Numbered from the stretch's first letter, positions 37,770 to 50,221 are shown. The stretch is DNA of 64,000 bases from Stachybotrys elegans (GCA_020746835.1 JAGPNK010000007.1:1287501-1351500), one strand, 5' to 3'. Made by a program: numbers and translations. The notes: a model not told the origin generated them from the sequence alone.

Positions 37770-40700
37770 ATGGAGCAACCGGACGCCGCGGAGGACATTG
37801 TCCATCCGGAAGTTCGAGCTCACATCAACAGTCTAGTCTCGGCGGTATAGACCCCCATCATCTTTTTCCTGCGATGGCCTCCTTACTGACCGTACCCTAG
37901 CTTGGTGGTGTAAGCGCAGACGACGATGGCCAGTACCAGCTCGGAGACGATGCTCTCGAAGTCTTGCGGGATATCAAACGATGGATACGATTTTACGACG
38001 AGAAGACGAATCGAATGGACGTCGCCCGATGTCTGCACCAAGCCAACCTGATTGAGGGCGACCTGCTACCAATCCTGGCCCTCTGGCCCGAGAATGCGTC
38101 CGACAGCAAATTCAAGGCCCGCATAGCCCTTGCCTCGATCGAAATCATGGTGCCTCTGACATGGCCCATGGAGTACGACAAAGAGCGGACCACCCTGAAC
38201 CACTACCGGCACATGCCTGTCCTCGAGCTCGCCCAGGTTGCCTACAAGCGCGCCATTATCAATTTCGATGGGGCTCGCATCCTCCATAGTGCAGTCAGAA
38301 CCGCCTTGCCATCGATGGCTATCCCCATTGGAGACAGGACAGCCCGAGACCAAGGCATCATCAAGCTGGTTTTGTTCTTCCTGCGCAACATGGCCATGAT
38401 CACCCCTCCTCCCAACGTCAAGTACGACGGAGACGAGTCGCAGATCTCAAGGTCCGCCACCATCGACGCCTTCTCGTACCAGGATATCTTCCTCGTCCTC
38501 CTTACCCTCGCCTCCAACATGGGAGAAGACTTCAGGACCGAAGACACAACAGTCATGGAAATCATATATCATTTAGTCAAGCGTGTCAACGTTGACCACC
38601 TGTTTATGAATGAACAGCAGCTCAACAAGGCCAAAGCCAGCGAGCTTTCGGACCTCATGAGCAAGGAGACGTCCATGCTGCAATCTTATAGCCGCAAAGG
38701 GTCTACAAGACATAACCGTTTTGGCGCCATGATCTGGGTCAAGAGAGAGGATGGCAAAATGTCCTCTGTCTCTGGGCCCGACGCATTGGCAGACTCTGTA
38801 ACAAAGAACCAGAAGATGGACAGCACCAAGTCATACCGTCCGCCACGCCGGGCACGAAAAGAAGACAAGGATGAGAAGGACCTCGGCCCGCCTGCCAAGC
38901 TCAATGCCCGCGCCAACAACCAGCTTCGCTCATTTGTGGAAGACTTTCTCGACTCGGCTTTCAACCCTCTCTTCCAGCATGTACGCAAGACGATTGACCG
39001 CGAAGCTCCCTATGTCATGCAATACCACAGACGGCAATTCTTCTACCTTGTCTCCTGGTTTCTTGAGGCGGAAAGGGCTCGCAGGAAATCGAATAATCAG
39101 TCAAAGAAGCCAAATGGCGAAGATGTCAGCAGCTTCAACCTCGTCGCTGCCGTTCTCACTCAGGAGATGTTCATCACCCTGACCAAATCGCTGCATGAAG
39201 CGTTCGAAATGAAGGACTGGAATGAGTTGACTGCCGTTATGCGCTGCTTTACCCAGATTCTCCTGACGGTTCAGGAGATGACAGAGAGCAAGAGCGAAGA
39301 TGATCAAGAAATTGCCGAGAACGTTTTGAGCCGTCTCTTCTACGAGGAAGCAACGCACGATGCCATTGCGACCATCATACGCAACTACAAGACGCAGAAT
39401 TTCGACTACCTGGACGCTGCTACGGAGCTGGTTCACCATTTCTTGCGCATCCTCGAGGCGTACTCGAAGCAAAATGTCGACATGCAAGTTCGTTCCAGGA
39501 AGCGCACTCGAAAGAAGAAGAAGGAGGCCAACCAAGCGGCGGGAACCGAGGACAATGCAGAAGAGAATGACGAATCCGGGAATGACGAGGAAGCCGCAGA
39601 GCGGATATCCAAGGAGCGAAAATTTGACTTCCAGAAGTTTGCTCTCCGATTCACACCCCAGGGCGTGGTCGACGCATACGTTGCCTTTACCAAGTTCTAC
39701 CGCGAGCTCAACGACTCGCAGCTGAAGCGAGCTCACCGCTTCTTCTACCGTCTTGCCTTTAGGCAGGAGATGAGTGTTATGCTGTTCCGAGTCGACATTG
39801 TGCACCTTATGCTCAACATGATCAAGGGTCCTGAGCCGCTCGAGAAGTCGTCGGGTATGTACAAAGACTGGGAGGAACTAGCAAAACAGATTCTGCGCAA
39901 GTGTGTCAAGAAGATCGAGCAGAGGCCGGAGCTCATTGTCGAAATGCTGTTCAGCAAGTTGCAGAGTACAGCCTTCTTCCTGGAATATGGATACGAAAAA
40001 CAGACGAGCGAGAAGAAGGCTCAGGGAAGGCCAGCTGCCGAGCTGGTTTTCAAGTATACGGAGGAGCTTGACCGACAAATCGCCATCGCCGTGGGAGTGC
40101 TTCTGGATAAGAACCAGGCAGACCAAGTGAGGTGGGTAAAGTCTGTTCTCACGGCCGCTGAGAGCGAGCGCAGTGCATGGGCTGCGGCAGATGAGGCAAG
40201 GAGCATGGAGCCACCACCACAAGACGAAGAAGCAGAAACCACCGAGGCGCCGGAGCTGAAGAGGCCACCTCCATTCAGTACGTCATTAAAAACTTCCAGT
40301 TTCCTGCCTCTGCTAACCTTTTTAGCTGTTAATCCGGATACCGACGAGCGCCGAAAGGCCATGTTGAAGAACCCCCATCTCCGTCTCCTCATGAAGCTTT
40401 CCGGTATACAGTTGCTCGGACCGCCTTCCGAGGAAAGCCTGGAGTCTTTGTGGGTCATTCCAGAGGACGTCACGGCTGAGCAGCTGAAGGATGCTCTCCA
40501 TTACATTAACCAGGCCGAGTTCAGTCCGCCCACGTTCGAGGACGGTGCCTCGGCTGAGGATCAACTCAAGAGGAAGACAGCTCCAAGGAAGAAAGCAGCC
40601 TTTGACGATGAGGGCGACGGTGATATCCTGGATGACGAAGAGCTCTTCCCTGCGGGCGGGCCTACCGCAAGAAAGGTGGTCGACGAGGAGGGGAGGCCGA

Positions 40701-41293
40701 AGAAGTCGAGGAAGAGGAGACGTAGGGCAAGCCCTGCGGAGATGGATGAAGAGGAGCTGGACGAGCGAGCACGGAAGCGCCGCGAGCGCGAGCGCGAAAA
40801 GGCTCGCAAGATCAAGTCGGCCATGTATGTCCAGGAGGGCGACGACGACTTTGATTCCGACGAAGATGAAGCCTTCTTCGCACGCGAGCGAGCCATTGCC
40901 GCCAGCGCCGCCAAGGCCGCCCAATCTGCCACAGCCACCATCGAGTCCGTTGTGCCGCCCAAGAAGCGCGCCTCGAAGACCCTGCTCGACTCGGACGACG
41001 ACGAGGAACCAGATGAGCTCGGCACCCCGCGCCGCCTGCTCAGCAGCCAAGAGGACGTCAGCGACGCGACCGACACGGACGACACGCCCGTGGAAGAAGC
41101 CAGCGATGCCGAGGGCAGGAAGAGGCGCAAGGTCAGTGAGCTCGAGGATGTCGCCATGGAGGACGCCAGCGGGGAGGATGCGACGCCGAGCGGGCCGGCG
41201 GAGCCTGTCGACGAGGACGAGGCGCCCCGGGCTACGACGAAGCGCCCGAGAGTCAGGGGCGGGTTCGTGATTGATAGTGATGATGATGAGTAG
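37770..41293 (+). CDS. TOF1: Tof1/Swi1/Timeless replication-fork protection protein
   Basis: Exons 37770-37844, 37901-40277 and 40326-41293 give about 1139 aa. The N-terminal TIMELESS domain covers about residues 25-290, with [20 protein letters not shown] at 41 onward, [20 protein letters not shown] and MPYRHMP-like helices ([20 protein letters not shown]). A middle helical region has [20 protein letters not shown]. The C-terminus is a long acidic/basic disordered tail with repeated SDDDEE-type and RKRRR-type patches and ends VIDSDDDE. Tof1 with Csm3 travels with the replisome, stabilises stalled forks and mediates the S-phase checkpoint. The third-exon intron (40278-40325, 48 nt with GCTAAC branch) is stop-free and in frame, so annotators may read through it and add 16 residues. 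The start is supported by the short first exon [20 protein letters not shown]. Confidence 0.95.
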
Positions 41294-41661
41294 ACAACGT
41301 GACGTATGGATAGCTACTAGATATGGGGGAGGCGTTTCAGGGCAATACTTACTAGGGATCTCTTGGGCATACGGTTGGGTGAAAGCACTACATGGAGAGG
41401 TCGGGCCGTTGCTTTGCGGCATAACGGACGACTTTGGGAAACGTTGAAGCGACTGGGCTACGAATTTTTTAAGAGCCAAGATATTTTATGAGTATCTTCA
41501 TTGCCATTAAGGAAACACAATCTATGCCATGTCCATCTATATTGCCCTTGGTATCCAAGACAAGTCTCGAATCCTGCATCAAACAATACGCCAGAATGCT
41601 TACTATCAAACGGTATTCCGTAATGCCAGGTTCGGACTTGAGCGTCATTAAACCACCTTTT
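41294..41661. other. Convergent intergenic region TOF1/BOR1
   Basis: 368 bp between two stop codons; holds both 3' UTRs. Nothing else seen. Confidence 0.6.
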
Positions 41662-43801
41662 CTATGCTTCTTTAGCCCTCGGCGCCTCCTTAACCCTGTT
41701 GATGGCCTGACCCTCCTCCGCCAAAGACAAGTTTCCCTGTCCGTGACGAATGGAGTCTGAATCTCTTGGCGCTGAGAATAGTCCCTTGTCTTGCCCAAAT
41801 CCTACATCTGGAGTTGACCGGCTCTCTCTGGCGGCTGTCCCGGCGGCTGGGTCGTTGACGCCTTCTTCCGCACCGCCCCAGGCTCCTCCAATGCCCTCCA
41901 TGGTGAAGGGCGAAGCGGTCGGGGAGTCTAGAAGCGCCAGCTCCTCAGGCCGGAAGAAGTTGGGAAGAACAAGGGCACGCAAGGGAATGAGGGCAAAGAT
42001 GAAGACGGGAAAGCCCACGGCGGCAACTGTCTGCGTGATTGCAAACGTGGCGCCGAATCCAAAGAGCTCAATTGCAACGAAAAGCCAAATAGCAGAGCGT
42101 CGCTTAATCTTCTTGAGAGGCTCTCCTGATGGTGTGAGATCTTTGTCTCGGGCAAGGAACATGAGCTTCGCAGTGATACCGTTGGCCTCAAGTGCCTGGA
42201 CACCCATAACGAAGAAAAGGCCTGCCAGAACGCCATGAGGGATAAGATGTAGTACTGTGAGTAGAGGGCCAGACATGGTTCCGAGCGTCAGGAGGCCTTG
42301 AGCGAGATTCGAGACACGTTGCTCAACGACGTGCGTGGTCTTGAAATGGTATTTCCCCTTGTCTTCTCCGTTCTCATCAACCTCTTTGATAGCCTTGGTA
42401 ACACATAGAGATTGGGTGTGGAAAGGCGCCTGGGGGATGAGACCATTGGGGAATGGTAAACCCAGGATTCCGGCAATACCAGTCGTTGCTCCGAGGAGGA
42501 AGATGTCCCAGTGAAAGCCGGCAGGCTTACGCAGAGGAAACTCGCTACCTTGAGCGATCAACGATGATACTGAAAGGAACCGTCTTAGTAGGTGAACTGG
42601 GGAGGATTATAGGCTGCGACGTACCATTATGATCGAACCAGAACAGGATGGTCAGGAGAATGGCGAACGGCAAAGCCAAAAAGATATCACTGACATCCAA
42701 ATTCCAGAAATCAACAGCCCAGCTGCGATCTGCTGTCGGCATAAAGGCGACGCTAGTGGGGAGGACCTCTAGGGATACATCGCGCATGCGCCCGATATGG
42801 ACAAAGCCGGTGAAGAATATCAGGGTCAGAGGCGTTCCATAATCCTTGATGAATAGTCTGACGGGGTGTCTGAACAAGCTGCTGGTGCCAACAACACCGC
42901 AGAGGTATGCTACCATGAAGAGCAGCAGGGCCGTGACGATGGACAGGTAAAATGATCGCCGCTCTCCGAGATGTTCAAGCACCTGTATTCCCTTCTGGAT
43001 GTATATGAAGGCAACGTAGAAGCCAAAGATGTCGCACGGGAAGCGCGTCACCCAGCGGAGCCAGTTGCAAGAGTTTGTGATGGCGAGGGTCCAATGCAGT
43101 ATCAGAGACCATCTAAAGAAAACCGTCAGCGCGATGGTTATGCTGATTAAGACTTGGCTGTAGCGTACATGCCAATCCAAGCCATGAAGCCAAGGTAGTT
43201 GACTCCTGTCGGACTAATGATGTTATAGACGGTGCTGTGTGGTAGGTCAATATCGAGAGTCCCTGCGGATGAAAAAGCAGACTCTTACTAGTTAAAGACC
43301 GTGATAGGGCCTGAGAAGTCGGTCAGCCATTGTGGCCAGACAGCCATGAGATAATGAAGAGACTCACCAGTCACGCCAACAATAGTTAGTGGCTGGGCTG
43401 AGAATAGAGAGAAGACCACAGCCCCGAGGACAGAAGCCAGGAGAACCTCATTGACGCCGTAATGAGAGTCGGTGCTCTGGAACATATCGAGGGAAAAGGC
43501 AAGAGCTGGCAGGATACTGTGCAATACACGCCCGTCAGAATATCTAGTCTCGAGCTGAGGCGTCGTCAAGGGGCCAGCCATACTTGGCAAAATACATGTA
43601 GATGGTGGCCGGGACCACGCGATAGTCCCATGCGTCAAGCCAGTCGCTCGCATAGTAAGGCCCTCTGCGTCGCAGATCGTTGACCATGCCACGGAAGAGG
43701 TGAATCCTCCACCATGGCTCGGGCCAGGTCGCGGCAGGGGCGGCTGGTGAGTCTGCAGGCGATCTTCCTGGCGAACTCCTGTTGTCCGTCTGGGCAGCCA
43801 T
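41662..43801 (-). CDS. BOR1: Borate/bicarbonate-type anion exporter (SLC4 family, Bor1)
   Basis: Six exons: 43801-43584, 43516-43368, 43310-43289, 43234-43169, 43112-42625 and 42569-41662, 616 aa. Exon 3 is only 22 nt, and with its neighbours it rebuilds the conserved SLC4 segment TIVGVTGPITVFNYTVYNII. Other family signatures are ILPALAFSLDMFQSTDSHYG, GVNEVLLASVLGAVVFSLFS, ITNSCNWLRWVTRFPCDIFG, LPFAILLTILFWFDHN and GLPFPNGLIPQAPFHTQSL. About ten to twelve membrane spans are expected. The C-terminal 100 residues are a soluble, Ser/Gly/Glu-rich tail. Yeast Bor1 exports borate at the plasma membrane and affects vacuolar protein sorting; the same role is inferred. The gene is convergent with TOF1. 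Confidence 0.93.
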
Positions 43802-45223
43802 GGCGAGGACGACTGCTTAGCGAGGAGACTCTGTCACGGTATGGCTTGTAGCCGGCGGTCGTGGGTGGTGCAGTGCATCAAAGTGCACAGTGCGATGGCC
43901 TAATCGACACTGTTTCTAATTCCAAATGTGACGGAAGGAGGATAAGGGCAGTTGGGCTAAAGGAGGATCGGATCGGATCGCTGAGTTGAATGAGAACAAA
44001 CGATGATGGAATATAGCTGCATTAAATAAATGGAATTAATATATCGGTGGTGCAAAGGCAGGTTTTGCCGGTGGCAAGCAAATGATTAGGGAAGGAGGGG
44101 AGAGCAAGGGAGAAGGGTGGTCGTGTCCTTAAATTCCTCTTGTCTTTTCTACTCTCCTTTCCTTCCCACGTCTCTCCGCTATTCGCCAGACTGATAACAA
44201 TAATAAAGGATGTTGCAACAGAGATCATATCCGTGGGGGCGGAGTTATATGTGGTGGATGGAGGAGCCTTTTCTCCGAATGGCGCATTCGATTTCTGAGA
44301 TGGCTACTGAGGGAAACTTCCTCGGCCAATGAGCTTCCCGGGTACCTTGGGTCCCAGAGGCGAGGTTCCAGTAAGGTATGTACTCCGTACTTTCTTCAGC
44401 ATCCCGTCCCTTTAATTTTCGGGCCACTCACATTTGCTCGCCTAAGGGCTATGACATCACTCGAGAATGCTTCACACGCCTCTCTTGCCATTCGTAGAGA
44501 GAATAGCGACACCATCACAGAATGACTACTAGGTAGTGATCGGTATCGCGTCATTGCAAATTGTGCCCTGCTCTTTTAATTTTTAATTTTTTTCACTCTC
44601 TTTCTCTCTCTTTTCCTCCTACCTTTTTCTTTTTGGTTGTTTTTTTTGGGACCTTGCGGCTCAAGGATAAAGCCGGGGCCGCTTGCCCAACTTCCAAGAC
44701 AGCTTACACTGCTGGGAACTTTAGTGGCCAATCAGAGCGGCTCGTGCTGTGGCCTTACAACATCGTTTCACTGGAAGTCCATATCATTTTAACCCCGCCC
44801 CTGCTCAGACGCAGCATAATATGCATCTCGCTTATCGTTTGCCTCGGCCGTGAGAGCTAGTCAGTAAGATGGTTCCTCTCATGTACAGTACCTTCACAAT
44901 CACCGGATGTACATCACCATCATGTACGTAGAAGTAGGCATCAACTCACTGCCATCCTGAATCTTGCCTACATACGAGCGTTATGAACAACTCTCTACAT
45001 TTTTCTAGCTCCTATAATACATTGTACAGTGAGAGGCCCTTCTCCCGCCAAATAAAAGTACCTAAGTAAACCATGAGTGATGCGATCACACGCCTAATGT
45101 CACAGCGCCCCTTGATGTTGGGCAGAAGAGTTGAGAGCCGTAGTATGATTTGTTCCAATGGTTCCCTCGCGTCACCATCCCACCAACGCCACCGCCCGTC
45201 TTCCCCCTCGCCTACCCTCCCCT
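43802..45223. promoter_or_regulatory. Promoter region of BOR1 and 3' flank of the m-AAA protease gene
   Basis: 1.4 kb with no gene. T-rich tracts at 44575-44650 and AT-rich sequence near 44990-45070 fit a promoter/3' UTR mix. A half copy of the tactccgtac palindrome element lies near 44381. Confidence 0.5.
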
Positions 45224-47977
45224 CTACCGTCCTGTACCTTCTCCTCCGCTCGGAAGCTGCTTGAAGGCCGGCGATGGAGCAGGCATGTCGGGTCCAGGCA
45301 TCTCCGAGGGGGGTGGGGGTGGTGCGCTTGTTGGCTTGCCTCCACCAAAGTACTTCTCAAAGTCTTGGTGGTTGTCCCCGAACGGCCGTTGGCCAAGGAT
45401 TCTGACCATGTCGTCTCGTACGAGCACCTCCTTCTTCAGCAGCTCCTCGGCAATCAAGCCCACCTCCTTCTTCTTCTGCGTCAGCAGGTCTTTGCACCTC
45501 GCGTAGGCTTCCTCCACGATCCGCTGCACCTCCTGGTCGATCTGCTGCGCCGTCGCCTCTGCAAACGGCTTCACCATCCGGTTCGGGTCGTTCTCGAAGT
45601 GAACCGGGCCAACCTTCTCAGACATTCCCCACTGCGTTACCATGTTGCGCGCCATCTGCGACACCTTCTTGAAGTCGTCGCTAGCTCCCGTCGTCACGGT
45701 AGGGAAGTGCAATTCCTCAGAAACGCGTCCGCCCATGGTCATGGCCATCCTGTCCATGAGCTGGTCCGTGTTCATCAGATAGGCGTCCTGCGGTAGGTAT
45801 TGTGCGTAGCCCAATGCTCCTTGGCCTCGAGGGATGATGGAGACCTTGAGCAGAGGGTCGGCATGCTCCAAAAACCATCCACAGATGGCGTGACCCGCCT
45901 CGTGGTACGCCACAGTCTTCTTCTCTAGGGGGTTTAGCACCAGCGACTTGCGCTCCAAGCCGCCAATCACACGTTCGATTGCCCGCTCGAAATGTGTCAT
46001 TTTGACATCGTCGGCGTTCTCTCTCGCAGCTATTCACGGTATCAGCAATGCTGTCCAATCTTCACCCACGTCGTGCAGGCGATGGGATAACATACCAATA
46101 AGAGCAGCCTCGTTGACCACGTTGGAGATGTCCGCTCCCGCAAAGCCGGGTGTCAGGGTTGCCAGTCGGCCAACAAGGTGGTCGATGTCCTCCTTGGTGA
46201 CAATCTTCTTGAGATAGACCTTGAAAATTTCCTGTCGTCCCTTCATCGTCGGCCGGTCAATGTAGATGTGCCTGTCGAATCGACCAGGGCGCATGAGTGC
46301 CTTGTCGAGAATGTCGGCTCGGTTGGTGCCTGCGAGGACGACAACCTGCTCGCGAGTATTGAATCCGTCCATTTCGGTAAGAATCTGGTTAAGGGTAGCC
46401 TCTCGCTCGTCATTGCCGCCAAATCCTCGGCCGCTCTCCTGTCGAGCCCTACCAATTGCATCGATCTCGTCGATGAAGATGATGCATGGGGCATTCTTGC
46501 GACCCTCGGCAAACAGGTCGCGCACACGGCCAGGACCAACACCGACAAACATCTCCACAAACTCGGAGCCGCTGACGCTGTAGAAGGGAACTCCAGATTC
46601 TCCGGCCGTTGCCTTGGCCAAAAGAGTCTTACCAGTTCCCGGAGGACCGGCGAGAATGGCACCTCTGGGAATCTTGGCTCCCAACTTCTCGAACTTCTCG
46701 GGCTGCTTCAGGAAGCTCACAAACTCCATAATCTCCACCTTGGCCTCTTCCAGGCCAGCCACGTCTGAGAACTTGACCTTGACGGCAGTCTCTGCATTGA
46801 ACTTCTTGGCCCTGCTCTTGGTCATGCTGAAAACGCCACCGCCACCGCCACGTCCACCCATGCTTCGTTGGGTCCAAAGAATCAGTCCGATAAACAGCAG
46901 CGTAGGCCCAAAGGCAAGGAAGATGTTGCCAAAGGTGCTGCGTCCGGACTCGTACGAGATGGGGATACGTTGGGAAGGCGGGATTCCGAGCTCGGCCTGC
47001 GCCTGGTCGACGTGCCTGTCAAAGGAGTCGGGAGACCCGATGGAGAATACGATCTGCGTGTTTTGGGTCAATCCGGACACAGCCGATGCTGCCTCGGGGC
47101 GCAGCTCGACGCGAACAGTGCCATTGTCGAGAACAACAAACTTCTCAACCAAGCCCTTGTCGAGGAAGTTGGTCCTAACCTCCTGCCAAGTCATCTGCTT
47201 TACCGTGAATGGCCTCGTCATGGCGTCGAAGGCCCACAGGCATATGCCGAGAACTACCACAGCTTGAATCGCATCCATAATGGTCCTTTCGGGTCTGGGA
47301 GGTGGGGGGCCGTTGTTCTCAGAACCCGAGGAGTTCCGTGCCGAATTTTGAGGATCCTTGGGCTCGCCCTGTTTTGATTCGGGGTTCTGGCGGTTCTGTC
47401 CCGTAGGCTTCCCAAACGAATCAGAATCCAAGCCACCATCCAGAAGTACCAGTCTTTCGGCAATGACCCATGCGCAGCGCAGTATGCTTCCTTTTTCACG
47501 AAGAGTAAGCTTTTCGCCTGCGATGATCTTGGAGATGAGGCCGCGCATCTCTTCCGGCACGCCAGCTCGCTGCGCATTTTTCGGAAGCGTCATCAAAGTA
47601 CTTTGCTGCGGTTCCGGGAAGGACTTGATCCACGTTTCCAGCCTGGCCAGCTCATCCTTGGTGAGGTAAACCCAGCCTTCAGGAAGAGGCGGCGGTGGTG
47701 GTGGAGACTTGGGCTGCGTATCTGGCGCCTGCTGGTCATTTCCGTCTGCCTTTTCCTTGCTCTTGTCGTTCTTGTCGAAGAATTTGTTGTTCTCGTTGCC
47801 ATTTTGGGGCGGCTTCGAAGAGTAGTATCGTGGCGGCGCGCGATTCAATACCCCTAGACCAGTCGTGGGTGCCAATCGCGAAACTGCCGGTAGAAGAGAG
47901 CTTGCATGTAGCCGTGACTGCTGCGATAGCCTCACGATCCGCGCGAGCTGGCTCGACTGTCGAAGGTATCTTGACAT
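45224..47977 (-). CDS. Mitochondrial m-AAA protease subunit (Yta10/Yta12, AFG3-like)
   Basis: Exon 1 is 47977-46096 and exon 2 is 46029-45224; 895 aa. A basic presequence ([20 protein letters not shown]) is followed by a Pro/Lys/Asn-rich linker. The matrix-membrane module has two spans (about 240-255 and 350-370) flanking the FtsH extracellular domain. The AAA module carries Walker A GPPGTGKT (about 443-450), Walker [15 protein letters not shown] and the arginine finger in [15 protein letters not shown]. The zinc protease has HEAGH at 670-674. The tail is Pro/Gly-rich. The complex degrades inner-membrane proteins and matures ribosomal protein MrpL32 in mitochondria (family knowledge). Whether this is the Yta10 or Yta12 paralog I cannot decide. 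The intron joins NEAALI to [11 protein letters not shown] and is certain from family sequence. Confidence 0.95.
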
Positions 47978-48533
47978 GGTGGCCGTCGAACTGGCACGAT
48001 AGCGGAACCGCCGGAGTGAGAGGAAGCGCGGGTGGCGGGACTATCTCATCCAGAGCCCAGATGAAATTCGCGGGCGCCTCGATCGTCAATGTAGGGGATG
48101 CGGCAATATAGGAGGGACGTGCTAGAATTGCACGTTGTACGTCCTTGACAACTCCACGAGACACAAAGCTATCCAAGTTCGAGTGTCATCCGATGCCGAT
48201 CGCCGAGCTCGAAATTTGAGTGGATCACGTGTTCCTAGGCTCCGGTCACTGAGTCACCACTCCGCCGCCCAAGTCCGCAATCCAGGGTAGCTTTTCCGCT
48301 TGGCCTCTTCCGGGCTCTTGAAGAAGCAGCTGCTGACTTGCTAACTGATGATTGATAATGTTTTTGTATGCACGGAGAGACGGATGAGGGAGGAAATTGG
48401 CTCTGTACTACATGAAATTCTGCGAAGCGTCAATGCGGTAGACATGCCGTCAGCCTCATAATGCTTCACACTATTCTCAATAAGATTCTGTCTCTGAAGC
48501 CCAGTCCTTGAGTAAGTAGGTACGGAGCCACCC
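47978..48533. promoter_or_regulatory. m-AAA protease promoter and 3' flank of the IFI6-like gene
   Basis: 556 bp in tandem orientation between two minus-strand genes; holds the protease promoter. Minus-strand open frames over 47736-48176 are leader shadow without a motif. Confidence 0.5.
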
Positions 48534-49195
48534 TCACGACTGAGGCTCGCCCTCGCCATGGGCATCATCAGAAGCTTCATTGTCTTCATCTCGTCTCGTC
48601 AGCCAGGCTACGCAGGCAGACGCTGCAGCCACTAGCCCGCCAGCACCTTGAACAACACCATGGACGATGGGGACACCATAGCCACCTGCACCAGCGCTTG
48701 TCAGCGTGGCGAACAAACTAGGTGCCGTGACAGCACCAATACCACTCTGTATGCCAGCAGCCGCAGAGCCTATCATCCACGCCTTATGTTAGCATCGTCT
48801 CGTGTCAAGTTCAGCAGGGGACTGATGGCGCACCAGCTACAATCCCGCCGGTGCCGAAGCCTACGGCAGCGAGAGCAGGGCCTGCGACGAAGCCCGGAAA
48901 CACCACCACTGCAGCACCGGTCGCGAGACACGTAGCTACATAGGGATGTTTTCCAGCGAGTTGACTAATCTAATGGTGAAGTCATCAGCACGTTTGCCAT
49001 CTCGCGCTAGCAGTCATACTTACCTGGCCTGGAGCGTTGATGATGCCGTCCGTGATGTCTTGCCAGCAGAATTCATGACTGGCGATTGGCTCAAGCTTTG
49101 TGACGATTTTTTTGCGTCACCGGGGTTGATAGTATTGCTGATGGTCCAAGAGTCCTTTCCGACTTGGTAAGAAGAAGCAGTATGTTCGTGAACAT
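48534..49195 (-). CDS. IFI6/IFI27 (ISG12)-like small membrane protein, frame broken near its start
   Basis: Three coding blocks: 49195-49024, 48969-48834 and 48769-48534. Splicing gives ITDGIINAPGQ|ISQLAGKHPYVATCLATGAA, then GFGTGGIVAG|SAAAGIQSGIG and GVPIVHGVVQGAGGLVAA. This Gly/Ala-rich double hydrophobic hairpin is the Ifi-6-16 family signature; mammalian members sit in mitochondrial or ER membranes. The C-terminus is acidic (TRRDEDNEASDDAHGEGEPQ). Upstream of ITDGIINAPGQ the frame hits a stop at an A7 run (T7 at 49107-49113). Removing one A would join it to an ATG at 49195; adding one A would join a different open frame. Either an assembly error, a real frameshift or an unseen exon explains this. 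Fungal functions of this family are not established. Confidence 0.7.
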
Positions 49196-50221
49196 TGAGC
49201 GGTCGAACTGTATTTATGGGGGGGAGCTGTTTGGTAGGCCTCCAGCGGCTGTCTTGGTGGTTCAATGTTACGGCTGCCTGCAGTTGGCAATTACTGGCGC
49301 AATCATGCAGCACCAAATCTCACTGTGAATAACACCATAACCTCTGATTCAAGGGAAGACATGCCATGCATTTCACAGAGAAGGGGAAGCCCAGGTTTCC
49401 CGCCATGCTAGGCAAAATGGAAAGACTAGCCACGGGCTACGATGATGCAGCACCATGAAGGATGGAGGCCGGCAACCAGTATCTTCGGGATATGGGGCGG
49501 TTTTCAGGACAGTCAGTCATCTACAGGGCAAGTTTGCAGCACAGAAACAGTACCATGCATGCATGCATGCATGACCTTTGCGCGACCAAGCAAAAAGGTG
49601 AACATCAACAAAAGAGAAATTCCAGGTCACGGTGGGGATCGAACCCACAATCTCCTGATTCGTAGTCAGACGCCTTGCCATTGGGCCACGCGACCTCTGA
49701 TTGGTTGAAAAAGGTTTCAGCAAATCTATATGATCAAGTGAAAGCTCACAAAAGTGAGGGCACATGTCTGGATCGTGGTGGATAGAGAGGGTGGACGGAG
49801 GTAAATAATAAAGCATGCTGCAGTAGTGGTGGCTGTTCATTTACAGGCAAGGAAGATGAATATGCAACCAATATTCTACCGACCGGTGAGCCCTTGTAGC
49901 AGTGCGTTCGTGAACTGTTATCCATGCTATTTCTAATAATATTGGCGATATAATGCATTCATGCATTTGTACAGTGCGGACAGGGAATGCAAGAATCACA
50001 ACGGAGAAAAAAATAAGATGGAGGAACATAAAATGGAAGTAATGTCTCAACATGTGCTGAAAGCCAAGGCTACCACCCGACGAAAGAGAAAGCATGCACA
50101 ATATTGGCTATGCTTGTCTACTACTTGTATAGGGTATGCTATCGGTCGCCCATCAACAAAGGGTAGGACAGTGTGCTGTATGACCGTGGAACTAGGTCGT
50201 GTTTTAATATATTTCCCTGTA
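49196..50221. other. Intergenic region holding tRNA-Arg
   Basis: 1.0 kb between the IFI6-like gene start and the methyltransferase stop. Besides the tRNA it has GCAT tetramer repeats at 49555-49574. AT-rich sequence at 49900-50060 fits a 3' UTR. Confidence 0.5.
49625..49695 (-). tRNA. tRNA-Arg (anticodon ACG)
   Basis: Read on minus, the 71-nt sequence folds as a cloverleaf. The acceptor stem is GGTCGCG with CGTGACC. The anticodon arm CTGA-CTACGAA-TCAG has anticodon ACG (reads CGU). The T arm is GTGGG-TTCGATC-CCCAC. There is no intron. The ACG anticodon is normally edited to ICG and reads CGU/CGC/CGA. CCA is not encoded, as in eukaryotes. Confidence 0.95.

Noticed and set aside
39101..39805. 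234-codon minus frame inside TOF1
   Set aside because: Antisense shadow of the conserved Tof1 coding region.
40322..41479. 385-codon minus frame opposite the TOF1 tail
   Set aside because: It is the shadow of the repetitive acidic/basic Tof1 C-terminus.
49517..49840. Frames on both strands over 49440-49840
   Set aside because: They read through the tRNA-Arg gene and GCAT repeats.
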